A DNA stretch of 64,000 nt from G963669295 sp963669295 (GTDB taxonomy: Bacteria > Bacteroidota > Bacteroidia > Flavobacteriales_D > CALLUQ01). Within the stretch, counting starts at the first letter, position 1. Each line of letters begins with the position of its first letter. Below, in pieces: positions 43,532 to 51,439 of the stretch. The position numbers and the translations under genes were made by a program. The notes beneath the pieces are model-generated. The model had not been told where the DNA came from. It saw nothing but the letters and a program-made list of their open reading frames with translations, and did not search any database. The DNA is taken from contig OY769938.1 of NCBI GenBank assembly GCA_963669295.1, forward strand, positions 2,480,001 through 2,544,000. Direction: 5' to 3'.

Positions 43532-43990
43532 ATGGCAGATACATTAAGTTATAAGACTATTTCAGCAAATAACGAAACAGTGAACAAGGAATGGGTGCTG
43601 GTTGATGCTGAAAATGAAACGTTGGGACGATTGGCAAGTAAAGTAGCCAAGATGATTCGTGGGAAAAACAAGACCAACTTTACTCCACATGTTGATTGTG
43701 GTGATAACGTAATCGTAATCAATGCGGAAAAGGTTCAATTGTCTGGCAACAAGTGGGAAGACAAGAAGTACATTCGCTATACAGGCTATCAAAGTGGTCA
43801 GCGTATTTTAACTGCGCAAGAGATGTTAGACAGAAAGCCTATTGCTTTAGTAGAAAAAGCAGTAAGAGGTATGCTGCCTAAAAACAGATTAGGGCGTAAA
43901 TTGTTTACTAATCTGCATGTGTTTGAAGGAACTGAGCATCCACATGAAGCACAAAAACCAAAGAAAATCGAATTGGATTCAATCAAGTAA
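43532..43990 (+). CDS. rplM: 50S ribosomal protein L13
   Basis: 152-residue L13, an early-assembly protein of the large subunit. The sequence from WVLVDAENETLGRLASKVA to the GMLPKNRLGR segment is typical. The ATG at 43532 is chosen because the longer frame runs back into the promoter. First gene of the block rplM-rpsI-rpsB-tsf-pyrH-frr; rpsI follows after 12 nt. Confidence 0.97.
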   Translation: MADTLSYKTISANNETVNKEWVLVDAENETLGRLASKVAKMIRGKNKTNFTPHVDCGDNVIVINAEKVQLSGNKWEDKKYIRYTGYQSGQRILTAQEMLDRKPIALVEKAVRGMLPKNRLGRKLFTNLHVFEGTEHPHEAQKPKKIELDSIK

Positions 43991-44002
43991 TCAATTATAA
44001 GC

Positions 44003-44389
44003 ATGAGCGTGATTAACACTATCGGAAGAAGAAAGAAAGCTGTAGCAAGAGCCTACATGTCTTCTGGAAAAGGAAACATTGTTGTAAACGGAAGAGACTA
44101 TAAAGAAGCGTTTCCGGTTCCTACTCTTCAAGCCAAATTAAACCAACCTTTTGCATTAACCGAAACAGAAGGGAAGTACGATGTGAAAGTGAATGTTGCC
44201 GGAGGTGGTAACACTGGGCAGGTAGAAGCAATCCGCCTTGCAATTTCAAGAGCTTTAGTAGAAATTGATGCTGAGAACAAGCCAAAACTTAAAGTAGAAG
44301 GCTTAATGACCAGAGACCCAAGAATGGTAGAACGTAAGAAGCCAGGTCAGAAGAAAGCTCGTAAGAAATTCCAGTTTAGTAAACGTTAG
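44003..44389 (+). CDS. rpsI: 30S ribosomal protein S9
   Basis: 128-residue S9. It begins IGRRKKAVARAYM and ends in the basic RKKFQFSKR tail whose last residues contact P-site tRNA. Co-transcribed with rplM. A hairpin follows before rpsB. Confidence 0.97.
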   Translation: MSVINTIGRRKKAVARAYMSSGKGNIVVNGRDYKEAFPVPTLQAKLNQPFALTETEGKYDVKVNVAGGGNTGQVEAIRLAISRALVEIDAENKPKLKVEGLMTRDPRMVERKKPGQKKARKKFQFSKR

Positions 44390-44413
44390 ATACCGAATAT
44401 TGTTTAGTATCCA

Positions 44414-44450
44414 AATTGTTGGGATTTCTGCAAAGAACTACCCAACAATT
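44414..44450 (+). promoter_or_regulatory. Hairpin in the rpsI-rpsB interval (possible rpsB leader element or terminator)
   Basis: A perfect 10-bp stem AATTGTTGGG/CCCAACAATT (44414-44423 with 44441-44450) with a 17-nt loop, followed by GTTTT. The long loop and weak T run make a plain terminator doubtful; a site for autoregulation by S2 is possible but unproven. Confidence 0.5.
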
Positions 44451-44479
44451 GTTTTAAGTTGAATGTAAACAAACACAAA

Positions 44480-45301
44480 ATGGCAAAAGCTAATTTCAAA
44501 GAATTATTGGATGCTGGTGTACACTTTGGACACCTGAAAAGAAAATGGCATCCCAACATGGCTCCATACATCTTCGATGAGAAAAAAGGCATCCATGTTA
44601 TTGACCTCAACAAAACCATTGCAAAATTAGACGAAGCTTCATCTGCAATGCGTCAGATTGCTAAGTCGGGTAAGAAAATTCTTTTCGTTGCGACTAAGAA
44701 GCAAGCAAAAGAAATCGTTGCAAACAAAGTAAAGGCGATTAACATGCCTTACGTTACTGAGCGTTGGCCAGGTGGTATGTTGACGAACTTTGCGACCATT
44801 CGTAAAGCCATTCGTAAAATGGCTGCTATCGATAAGATGGAAACAGATGGTACATTCGCTAACATGTCCAAAAGGGAGCGTTTGCAAGTATCTCGTCAGC
44901 GTGCTAAGTTGGAAAAGAACCTTGGTAGTATTTCTGACCTTACACGCTTGCCAGCTGCTATCTTTTTGGTAGACATCAGAAAAGAACACATTGCTGTAGC
45001 TGAGGCTAAAAAGTTGAATATTCCAACTTTTGCGATGGTAGATACCAACTCTGACCCTACTTCAGTTGATTTTGCAATTCCAGCAAATGATGACGCTACT
45101 AAGTCAATCGAAAAGATTATGGAAGTAGTTACTGCTGAGATTCAAAAAGGATTAGAAGAGCGTAAGGCAGAGCGTGAAAAGAACAATGCTGCTGCTGAAA
45201 GAAAAAAGCAACAAGCAGCGAAGGCAGAAGCAAAGAAAGCAGAAAGCAAACCAGCTGCTGGTGAGCAAGAGAAAGCGGAAGCTTCAGCAGAGTCAAAATA
45301 A
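44480..45301 (+). CDS. rpsB: 30S ribosomal protein S2
   Basis: 273-residue S2. Typical opening FKELLDAGVHFGHLKRKW and the VDTNSDP segment. The C-terminal 45 residues form a charged Ala/Lys/Glu extension beyond the usual S2 length. The ATG at 44480 is chosen over an in-frame start 7 codons upstream, which lacks family similarity. tsf follows after 34 nt, the normal pair. Confidence 0.97.
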   Translation: MAKANFKELLDAGVHFGHLKRKWHPNMAPYIFDEKKGIHVIDLNKTIAKLDEASSAMRQIAKSGKKILFVATKKQAKEIVANKVKAINMPYVTERWPGGMLTNFATIRKAIRKMAAIDKMETDGTFANMSKRERLQVSRQRAKLEKNLGSISDLTRLPAAIFLVDIRKEHIAVAEAKKLNIPTFAMVDTNSDPTSVDFAIPANDDATKSIEKIMEVVTAEIQKGLEERKAEREKNNAAAERKKQQAAKAEAKKAESKPAAGEQEKAEASAESK

Positions 45302-45335
45302 AATTCATTCATTAACTTATTAGAAGCTTACAGTC

Positions 45336-46175
45336 ATGGCAAATATTACTGCTGCAGATGTAAATAAACTTAGAAAGCAAACCGGTGCCGGTATGATGGA
45401 TTGCAAAAAGGCATTGGTTGAAGCAAACGGCGATTTTGAAGCTGCTATCGACATTCTGAGAAAGAAAGGTCAAAAAGTAGCTGCAAAGCGTGCTGATAGA
45501 GATGCTGCTGAAGGATTGGTTTTGGCAAAAACTACAGATGACGGAAAACGTGGAGTATTGGTAGTTGTAAATTGCGAAACCGACTTCGTTGCTAAGAACG
45601 ATGATTTTGGAAAATTTGCTAATACCATTTTAGATTTGGCATTGAGTAATTCCCCAGGTAATCTTGATGAATTGAAGTCATTGTCTTTTGAAGGCAATGG
45701 TGTTACCATAGCCGATAAAATTACCGAGCAAACGGGAGTTATTGGCGAGAAGATTGATCTTTCAGCTTACGAGTCTATTGCTTCGGAAACAGTGATTGCA
45801 TACAATCACCCAGGTAACAAGTTGGCAACTATCGTAGGGTTTAACAAAGACAATTCTGCACTAGCAGACGATGCTGGCCGTCAGGTAGCAATGCAAATTG
45901 CTGCAATGGCACCTATCGCTGTAGATAAGGATAATGTTGATCAGGCGACCATCGATCGTGAGATTGAAGTAGGGAAAGAACAAGCTATCCAGGAAGGTAA
46001 GCCAGCTGAGATGGCTGAGAAAATAGCAATGGGTCGTTTGAACAAGTTTTTCAAAGAGACCACCTTGTTGAATCAACAATTTGTTAGAGACAATAAGTTA
46101 ACGGTAAAGCAGTTCCTTGAGCAAAATGACAAGGAGTTAACTGTAACCGACTTCAAGCGTATTCAATTGGGTTAA
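45336..46175 (+). CDS. tsf: Translation elongation factor Ts
   Basis: 279-residue nucleotide exchange factor for EF-Tu. The N-terminal UBA-like part contains LRKQTGAGMMDCKKAL and the core contains CETDFVAKNDDF, both diagnostic. It follows rpsB and is separated from pyrH by a hairpin. Confidence 0.97.
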   Translation: MANITAADVNKLRKQTGAGMMDCKKALVEANGDFEAAIDILRKKGQKVAAKRADRDAAEGLVLAKTTDDGKRGVLVVVNCETDFVAKNDDFGKFANTILDLALSNSPGNLDELKSLSFEGNGVTIADKITEQTGVIGEKIDLSAYESIASETVIAYNHPGNKLATIVGFNKDNSALADDAGRQVAMQIAAMAPIAVDKDNVDQATIDREIEVGKEQAIQEGKPAEMAEKIAMGRLNKFFKETTLLNQQFVRDNKLTVKQFLEQNDKELTVTDFKRIQLG

Positions 46176-46179
46176 TTAT

Positions 46180-46212
46180 AAAAAGAGAGGATGTTAATTC
46201 TCTCTTTTTTTT
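46180..46212 (+). terminator. Hairpin with T run between tsf and pyrH
   Basis: A 10-bp stem (46180-46189 with 46200-46209) with a 10-nt loop, ending in about eight T. The stem is A/G-rich, so termination may be partial and allow reduced expression of pyrH-frr. Confidence 0.75.
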
Positions 46213-46253
46213 GTCTTTATTTTTACTACATACTAATAAGAAAACTGTTTGCG

Positions 46254-46961
46254 ATGAACTACAAAAGGGTACTTCTAAAATTGAGTGGCGAAGCTTTAAT
46301 GGGCTCCAGGCAATTCGGTATTGATAACGATCGGTTGGCACAATATGCTACCGATATTAAAACCATTGTAGATAAAGGAGTTGAAGTAGCCATCGTAATA
46401 GGTGGGGGAAATATATTTAGAGGAGTTCAGGCAGAAGAAGGAGGCATGGATCGGGTACATGGCGATTACATGGGGATGTTAGCCACGATGATTAATAGTA
46501 TGGCCTTACAAGCAGCACTGGAGTCGATAGGGCTAAAAACACGACTGCAATCAGCCATCAAAATGGAAGAAATTGCAGAAACGTTTATTCGTCGTCGTGC
46601 CGTTCGTCACCTTGAAAAAGGGCGTGTGGTTATATTCGGTGCAGGTACTGGTAATCCTTATTTTACTACCGACTCAGCAGCATCGTTAAGGGCCATTGAA
46701 ATTGAGGCGGATGTTATACTAAAAGGAACAAGAGTGGATGGGATCTATTCGGCCGATCCGGAAAAAGATGCCAATGCAGTGAAATACGATCGTATCTCGT
46801 TCAATGAGGTGTACGAAAAAGGGCTCAACATCATGGATCTTACTGCTTTTACCCTATGCAATGAAAACAAGTTGCCGATCGTTGTTTTCGATATGAACAT
46901 TCCAGGCAACCTCGAAAAAGTGGTGATGAAAGAACCCGTAGGCACCCTTGTAGAGTTTTAG
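46254..46961 (+). CDS. pyrH: UMP kinase
   Basis: 235-residue amino-acid-kinase-family enzyme that phosphorylates UMP to UDP. KRVLLKLSGEALMG near the start, IGGGNIFRG, and the FGAGTGNPYFTTDSAA segment are typical. A longer in-frame reading runs back into the tsf terminator and is rejected. Classic order rpsB-tsf-pyrH-frr. Confidence 0.97.
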   Translation: MNYKRVLLKLSGEALMGSRQFGIDNDRLAQYATDIKTIVDKGVEVAIVIGGGNIFRGVQAEEGGMDRVHGDYMGMLATMINSMALQAALESIGLKTRLQSAIKMEEIAETFIRRRAVRHLEKGRVVIFGAGTGNPYFTTDSAASLRAIEIEADVILKGTRVDGIYSADPEKDANAVKYDRISFNEVYEKGLNIMDLTAFTLCNENKLPIVVFDMNIPGNLEKVVMKEPVGTLVEF

Positions 46962-47003
46962 AATTTTAAGTATACTTGTTAACCACACTAGAAACGCACG
47001 GTT

Positions 47004-47567
47004 ATGAATGAGGAAATACAAATGGTTCTTGACGAAACCAAAGAGAGCATGTCGAAGAACATCGAACATTTAGAGGTTGAATTATCGAAAGTTCGTGCGG
47101 GCAGGGCCACTCCTTCTATGTTAGATACAGTAATGGTAGAGTCGTATGGTGCCATGATGCCAATCAATCAAGTGGCCAATATCAATACCCTTGATGCGCG
47201 AACCATTAGTGTACAACCGTGGGATAAATCGCAATTGGAATTTATAGAGCGAGCCATTATCAATTCGAACCTTGGACTCAATCCTCAAAACAATGGTGAA
47301 TTAATCATTATTAATGTGCCCGTATTGACTGAAGAGCGTAGACGAGACCTGGTAAAGCAAGCCAAGGCAGAAGGTGAAAATGCCAAAGTAAGCATTCGTA
47401 ATAACCGTAAGTCGGCCAACGATTTTATTAAGCAGATGGAAAAGGATGGGTTGGCAGAAGATGCAGCAAAGGATGCTGAAAGTAGGGTGCAGAAATTAAC
47501 AGATGACTACTCAGGAAAAGTAGATGCATTAATTGATGCTAAAGAAAAAGACATTATGACCGTATAA
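47004..47567 (+). CDS. frr: Ribosome recycling factor
   Basis: 187-residue factor that, with EF-G, splits ribosomes after termination. The three-helix bundle with LEVELSKVRAGRATPSML, the VQPWDKS segment and LTEERRRDLVKQAK is diagnostic. Follows pyrH after 42 nt and is closed by a terminator. Confidence 0.97.
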   Translation: MNEEIQMVLDETKESMSKNIEHLEVELSKVRAGRATPSMLDTVMVESYGAMMPINQVANINTLDARTISVQPWDKSQLEFIERAIINSNLGLNPQNNGELIIINVPVLTEERRRDLVKQAKAEGENAKVSIRNNRKSANDFIKQMEKDGLAEDAAKDAESRVQKLTDDYSGKVDALIDAKEKDIMTV

Positions 47568-47586
47568 TCGGTTCTACAAATAGTTT

Positions 47587-47616
47587 AGCCTCGGTTTGTA
47601 AGATCGAGGCTTTTTT
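47587..47616. terminator. Terminator after frr, shared with the radical SAM gene
   Basis: A 7-bp stem AGCCTCG/CGAGGCT (47587-47593 with 47605-47611) with an 11-nt loop and a run of T. It overlaps the last codon of the convergent radical SAM gene. Confidence 0.8.
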
Positions 47617-48634
47617 ATGTCCAAACTTTTGTGCCTTCTGTACAGTTCTTACAAATGTCGATGTCGCGTCGTGAACGAAGCATGGCAGTACGAAATTGCT
47701 GATACGCTTTGCCATGCCATAACGTGTTGAAGTCGGTTTGTTTTAAATCGCCCATTTGGTGTTGTGCATCTTTATCAAAACAACAAGGCACTACTAAACC
47801 ATCCCAGGTAATAACACATGAGTGCCATAGTTTCCAGCAATTATTGCTCAACTTATTTTTGATGCGATAGGTACCATCTGGTGTTTGCTCATAGCGAGAA
47901 TACTTATTGTTGGATGGCATTAAATCATTGCCATGTTTAAAATCGTAAAGTTGTGCTGTTTTAAATCGAACTTCATCAACGCCCATTTCCTTGCCCAATG
48001 CCCGCACTTCTTCTACCTGGTGCTCGTTGGGTTTTACCACCAAAAATTGAAATACCACGTGTGGTGTTTTAGATTGTAACTCTTTTTTCCATTTAACGAT
48101 GTTTTTGGTGCCTTCAAGTACTTTTTCCAACTGCCCATTAATACGATACGATTCGTAGGTTGCTTGCGTAGTACCATCAATAGAAATGATCAATCGATCG
48201 AGCCCCGACTGCACTGTTTTTTTTGCCACCTCCTCGGTAAGAAAGTGAGCATTGGTAGAAGTGCTGGTATATATGCCTTTTGTTGAAGCCAGTGTTACCA
48301 TGCTCAGGAAGTTAGGGTTTATGTAGGGCTCGCCCTGAAAGTAAAAATTAAGGTAAGCTAATCGATCGCCCATTTGGTGCAATACTTCCCTAAAAAAATC
48401 TTCTTTTAAATTCCCTGTATTGCGTGTAAATTGCTTCAAGCCACTAGGGCACTCTGGGCAGCCAAGATTACATGCGGTGGTCGGTTCAATCGATAAGCTA
48501 ATGGGTACTCCCCATTGCACAGGTTTCCGGGTTAGTCGGGCGTAATAATAACTGGCAATGACCTTAGTAGCGTTAATGCCTCGTTTAAAGGTTAAGCCAG
48601 ATAAGAAGTTTATACGATCCCTGAGTTTGTTCAT
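47615..48634 (-). CDS. Radical SAM protein with SPASM domain
   Basis: 339-residue iron-sulfur enzyme. The radical SAM CxxxCxxC motif is C55/C59/C62 (CNLGCPEC). The C-terminal SPASM region, about 265-335, holds further cysteines (NNCW, HSC, VPCCFD, DICKNC) for one or two auxiliary clusters. Such enzymes modify peptides or mature other enzymes; many lie beside a small peptide gene, but I see none here. It stands alone, convergent with frr. Substrate unknown. Confidence 0.88.
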   Translation of the reverse strand: MNKLRDRINFLSGLTFKRGINATKVIASYYYARLTRKPVQWGVPISLSIEPTTACNLGCPECPSGLKQFTRNTGNLKEDFFREVLHQMGDRLAYLNFYFQGEPYINPNFLSMVTLASTKGIYTSTSTNAHFLTEEVAKKTVQSGLDRLIISIDGTTQATYESYRINGQLEKVLEGTKNIVKWKKELQSKTPHVVFQFLVVKPNEHQVEEVRALGKEMGVDEVRFKTAQLYDFKHGNDLMPSNNKYSRYEQTPDGTYRIKNKLSNNCWKLWHSCVITWDGLVVPCCFDKDAQHQMGDLKQTDFNTLWHGKAYQQFRTAMLRSRRDIDICKNCTEGTKVWT

Positions 48635-48644
48635 AAGCTTGGTG

Positions 48645-48652
48645 CAAAGTTA
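48645..48652 (-). promoter_or_regulatory. -7 box TAACTTTG for the radical SAM gene
   Basis: Exact TAnnTTTG on the reverse strand, 10 nt before the ATG at 48634, so the leader is at most a few bases. Confidence 0.55.
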
Positions 48653-48801
48653 AGAAATTACTGCCCCTTGCTACAGGCATGATTTTTGCTAATCTCTAAC
48701 ATGTTTTATGGAATAAATCCAATGAATAATTTAGGCTTGTGCGGTGAACTTGCGTAAGAAGAAATACAAGTAAAAGCAGGCTGATCTTTTAAAATATACG
48801 A

Positions 48802-48809
48802 TACATTTG
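48802..48809 (+). promoter_or_regulatory. -7 box TACATTTG for the DUF5686 gene
   Basis: Exact TAnnTTTG on the forward strand, 24 nt before the ATG at 48834. Confidence 0.52.
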
Positions 48810-48833
48810 TCATTCTCTGATTGACGAATACCT

Positions 48834-51275
48834 ATGACTCGATTACTTTGCATATTGCTGGTGAGTATAGTGGCGTTGAGTGTTTCGGCACAAGTGCAGC
48901 TCAATGGTCGGATAGTGGACGCTAAAACAGGTGAGCCGCTAGCGTTTGTAAACATTGTCGCCAACAATGAAAAGGTGGGTACAGCAACCGATATTGATGG
49001 CAAGTTCTCCATTCAAAGCCAGCAACCAATAACTACTATACAATGTTCATATGTTGGGTATCACCCATTGCAATACTCAGTAAAGCCTAACGAATCGGAG
49101 TTAGCACTAACAATGGCGCGCCAACAGATTGAGCTGAATGAAGTGGTTATTCTTCCCGGAGAAAACCCTGCGCATCGTATCATTAAGCGAGTAGTGGAGA
49201 ATAGGAAGATCAACAACCCTGAAAAAGCGTGTTCGTTTAAGTACAATACTTACAACAAGTTATTCCTAACGGCCAATCTCGATAGCGCCATTCTTTATAA
49301 TCCCGAACGGTATGCCGAACTCGATTCTAACGACCGTGAAGCGGTAGAGTTCCTGGAAAAACACCATTTGTTTATGATGGAATCCATTACCGAGCGCAAA
49401 TTTGTACCTCCCGATAACAGTTACGAGGAGGTAAAAGCTTCGAGGGTATCGGGGTTTAAAAACCCTACTTTTTCCATGATTGCTACAGAAATGCAATCGT
49501 TTACTTTTTACAAACCACTCATTTCAGTAGGAGGCATCACCTACCTTAACCCAATAAGCAAGGGAAGTACCAACAAATATTTGTTTGTGCTAGAAGATAC
49601 TAGCTACACTGCACAGGATACGGTGTTTGTAATCTCCTATCGACCCAAAAAAGGAAAGAACTTTGATGGATTAAAAGGGCTGCTTTACATCAATACCAAC
49701 AAGTATGCACTGCAAAATGTTATTGCTGAACCAGCCGAACCAGTAGAAGGGTTTAGCATTAAAGTTCAGCAAAAGTACGAACACATTAATGGGCAGCAAT
49801 GGTTCCCGGTACAACTCAACACCTTTTTGTTTTTTAATCTGGCACAGGTCAATAACTTCAAAGTAATGGGGGTGGGTAGGTCTTATTTAAAAGACATTGA
49901 GATCAACCCGGATGATGTGACTAAAAAAGGCATGGGTAATGTAGAGGTGAAAATTGCAGGTGATGCTACCAGACAGGAGGATGATTTTTGGAATGAGCAC
50001 CGTATTGATACGCTGGATCAACGCGAGCAGAATACTTATCATGTTATTGATAGCCTGGGCGAAGCAGCACACTTCGATCGGTTGTTAAAGACCTTTGAGG
50101 CATTACTAACGGGTAGAATCCCGGTTAAGTTTATTGATTTGGACATTGATCGATTTCTAAATTTTAATGACTATGAAGGATTACGGCTGGGGGCTGGGTT
50201 CCATACCAACGATCGTGTTTCGCGCATTGTGTCTGTAGGAGGTTATGGTGCCTATGGTTTTAAAGATAAAGCCTTTAAGTATGGTGGAGATATTAATTTT
50301 AAGCTTCATCAGCCTTCCGAAACAGCATTAAATTTTTCGTATCAAAGCGATGTGGTAGAATTTGGAGGAGTATCGTTTTACGATGATCGTCCTGGTTTTT
50401 TATCTACGGAGGGTTATCGCCTGTTTTATATGAATCGTATGGATGAGGTGGAGAAGGTGGAGGCGCGCTTGAGCTTTCGAGCACTGGAACACTTTAAGTG
50501 GCACTTATATGGCAACCAACAGCAACGTAGGGTTACCAACGATTACCGTTTTCTTGTCCCTTTAAATGAGAACATTACGTTGTTGGTGAATGATTACTAC
50601 ATTACCGAAGCCGGGTTGGGCATTCGTTTCGGGTACAAAGAAAAGTTTGTACAAACCCTCAGCAGGAAAATATCTATGGGTACCAAATATCCTATTGTTT
50701 GGGCCAACATCGGCATGGGCTTTGATCATTTAGGCGATGGGGAATACGCGTATACGCGCTATGATGTTAAACTGGAAAAAACATTCAGGTTGAAAGGGTG
50801 GGGAAGCCCGGGGTTTCGATTGATGGCCGGGTATATTGATGAAAACTTACCTGCTAATTTGTTGTATAACAGCAGGGCGTCGTACGTGGAAAGTGATCGT
50901 ACTATCTTGCGAATTTCCTCTACCAATACTTTTGAAACCATGCGGGTAAATGAGTTTACTTCCAGCCAGTACATGGCCTTGTTTTTCCAGCATAGCTTCG
51001 AAAACTTGTTGATCAATACCAAAAAGTTTAAGCCTGAATTTGTGGTGGTACATAACCTCGGTTTTGGGAAACTTGATTACCCTCTACAGCATGAGGGCAT
51101 TGCCATCAATACCATGGAAAAAGGCTACTTCGAAACAGGATTGCGCATCAACAATTTATTGAATATCGGATTGTCGGGCATTGGCATTGCTGGTTTTTAT
51201 CGATATGGCCCATATGCATTCCCCGATCTGGAAGATAACTTCGCTGTAAAAGTTTCTTTTAGTGTAAATCCATAG
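48834..51275 (+). CDS. DUF5686 and carboxypeptidase-regulatory-like domain outer-membrane protein
   Basis: 813-residue outer-membrane protein. Signal peptide (cleavage near SVSAQ), then a carboxypeptidase-regulatory-like beta domain (about 20-100), then the long DUF5686 region, which ends in a predicted beta barrel with alternating aromatic strands. It resembles TonB-receptor-like proteins without a plug. The family is common in Bacteroidota and its function is unknown. Starts at the ATG at 48834 and is divergent from the radical SAM gene. Confidence 0.88.
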   Translation: MTRLLCILLVSIVALSVSAQVQLNGRIVDAKTGEPLAFVNIVANNEKVGTATDIDGKFSIQSQQPITTIQCSYVGYHPLQYSVKPNESELALTMARQQIELNEVVILPGENPAHRIIKRVVENRKINNPEKACSFKYNTYNKLFLTANLDSAILYNPERYAELDSNDREAVEFLEKHHLFMMESITERKFVPPDNSYEEVKASRVSGFKNPTFSMIATEMQSFTFYKPLISVGGITYLNPISKGSTNKYLFVLEDTSYTAQDTVFVISYRPKKGKNFDGLKGLLYINTNKYALQNVIAEPAEPVEGFSIKVQQKYEHINGQQWFPVQLNTFLFFNLAQVNNFKVMGVGRSYLKDIEINPDDVTKKGMGNVEVKIAGDATRQEDDFWNEHRIDTLDQREQNTYHVIDSLGEAAHFDRLLKTFEALLTGRIPVKFIDLDIDRFLNFNDYEGLRLGAGFHTNDRVSRIVSVGGYGAYGFKDKAFKYGGDINFKLHQPSETALNFSYQSDVVEFGGVSFYDDRPGFLSTEGYRLFYMNRMDEVEKVEARLSFRALEHFKWHLYGNQQQRRVTNDYRFLVPLNENITLLVNDYYITEAGLGIRFGYKEKFVQTLSRKISMGTKYPIVWANIGMGFDHLGDGEYAYTRYDVKLEKTFRLKGWGSPGFRLMAGYIDENLPANLLYNSRASYVESDRTILRISSTNTFETMRVNEFTSSQYMALFFQHSFENLLINTKKFKPEFVVVHNLGFGKLDYPLQHEGIAINTMEKGYFETGLRINNLLNIGLSGIGIAGFYRYGPYAFPDLEDNFAVKVSFSVNP

Positions 51276-51439
51276 TCGTTTTTCAACGAGTCGTCTATAA
51301 AATCCCCATTTTCTTATAGAATTGGTCTTATTTTTGTTTCTTTGTCTTTGGCTCATTTTTTAAGCAAACTATCGTTACTTCACTTCATCGAAACCAGCTT
51401 ATTTCATTGCAGTGATCGGCGAAATTTTAGCCAAAAAGT

